From contig JANOQN010000069.1 in assembly GCA_031422315.1 (NCBI GenBank), positions 1-15,455 on the forward strand: a DNA stretch of 15,455 bases, read 5' to 3'. The notes beneath the pieces are model-generated. The model was not told the origin of the DNA. It searched no databases and saw only the letters and a program-made list of their open reading frames with translations. The position numbers were made by a program, and so were the translations under genes. The DNA is from JANNYA01 sp031422315 (GTDB lineage Bacteria; Pseudomonadota; Gammaproteobacteria; Xanthomonadales; SZUA-5). Of this stretch, positions 15,301 through 15,455 are shown one piece after another (position 1 is the first letter of the stretch; the number at the start of each line of letters is the position of its first letter).

Positions 15301-15455
15301 GCCTGAGTTCTTGCAATCGCGGTAGGAATGCGCCTTACAGCGCACCCCCCGCACAGATCCCGGCGGGCGCAACTTACGCACCGGGCTCCTGCCTTGGATG
15401 TTTGACGAGAAAGCGCATATTTGGCCACGGGTGCAGAATGCGCGGCATCGGAAGC
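15301..15455. other. Right-end intergenic sequence with small hairpins
   Basis: I see no supportable gene here. A 5-bp inverted repeat TGCGC/GCGCA (15329-15333 and 15340-15344) and nearby GC-rich segments with GCGCC and GCGCAACTTACGCACC resemble other dispersed repeat units. The element may continue past the window edge. Confidence 0.35.

Noticed and set aside
15133..15428. Minus-strand frames of 82 and 89 codons at the right end
   Set aside because: They run through repeat-like DNA, are Arg/Ala-rich with no ribosome site and overlap each other in different frames.

Overview
The window looks like chromosomal DNA of a gammaproteobacterium, possibly Xanthomonadales/Lysobacterales-like. This rests on ordinary gammaproteobacterial housekeeping genes (prmB next to aroC, rdgB, ttcA), moderate GC judged by eye, dense gene packing with stop/start overlaps, and a large secreted protein ending in a DGFE-type tail that I associate with secreted proteins of that group. 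The taxonomic call is inference; there is no rRNA or other decisive marker.

Layout from left to right. (1) Positions 1-134 are non-coding or a repeat fragment with a strong hairpin, followed at 135-170 by a textbook intrinsic terminator. (2) A minus-strand gene at 197-2122 encodes a secreted 641-residue protein with a Tyr-rich middle and a long Gln/Glu/Pro repeat tail; it has a perfect AGGAGG ribosome site. (3) A compact minus-strand cluster at 2338-5929 reads MFS transporter, prmB, aroC, Rieske ferredoxin. The last three genes are joined by 4-base stop/start overlaps, and aroC starts at TTG. (4) On the plus strand rdgB (6009-6632) is followed by a VapBC-type toxin-antitoxin pair (6763-7422). 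The PIN toxin lacks a normal start codon: ATC sits where ATG is expected, right after the antitoxin stop and in the same frame. (5) About 300 bases without a clear gene are followed by an unrecognised 135-residue gene, then ttcA with a long C-terminal tail, overlapping by 8 bases an unrecognised single-pass membrane protein gene. (6) A 4.5-kb minus-strand gene (10673-15136) encodes a 1487-residue secreted beta-helix protein: signal peptide, P-domain-like region, three copies of a CSLREA/beta-helix/choice-of-anchor-like module, two Cys-containing repeats and a DGFEN C-terminus. (7) The last 320 bases resemble dispersed intergenic repeat DNA.

Functionally the core genes are ordinary: ribosome modification (prmB), aromatic precursor synthesis (aroC), nucleotide-pool cleaning (rdgB) and tRNA thiolation (ttcA). 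The accessory content is the two repetitive exported proteins, the toxin-antitoxin pair with its odd start, and the two unrecognised genes flanking ttcA. I saw no tRNA, rRNA, CRISPR array, complete insertion sequence or prophage. I found no convincing multi-gene system that is clearly new; the best leads are the ATC-start toxin, the Tyr-rich/QEP-repeat exported protein and the ttcA-coupled membrane protein.
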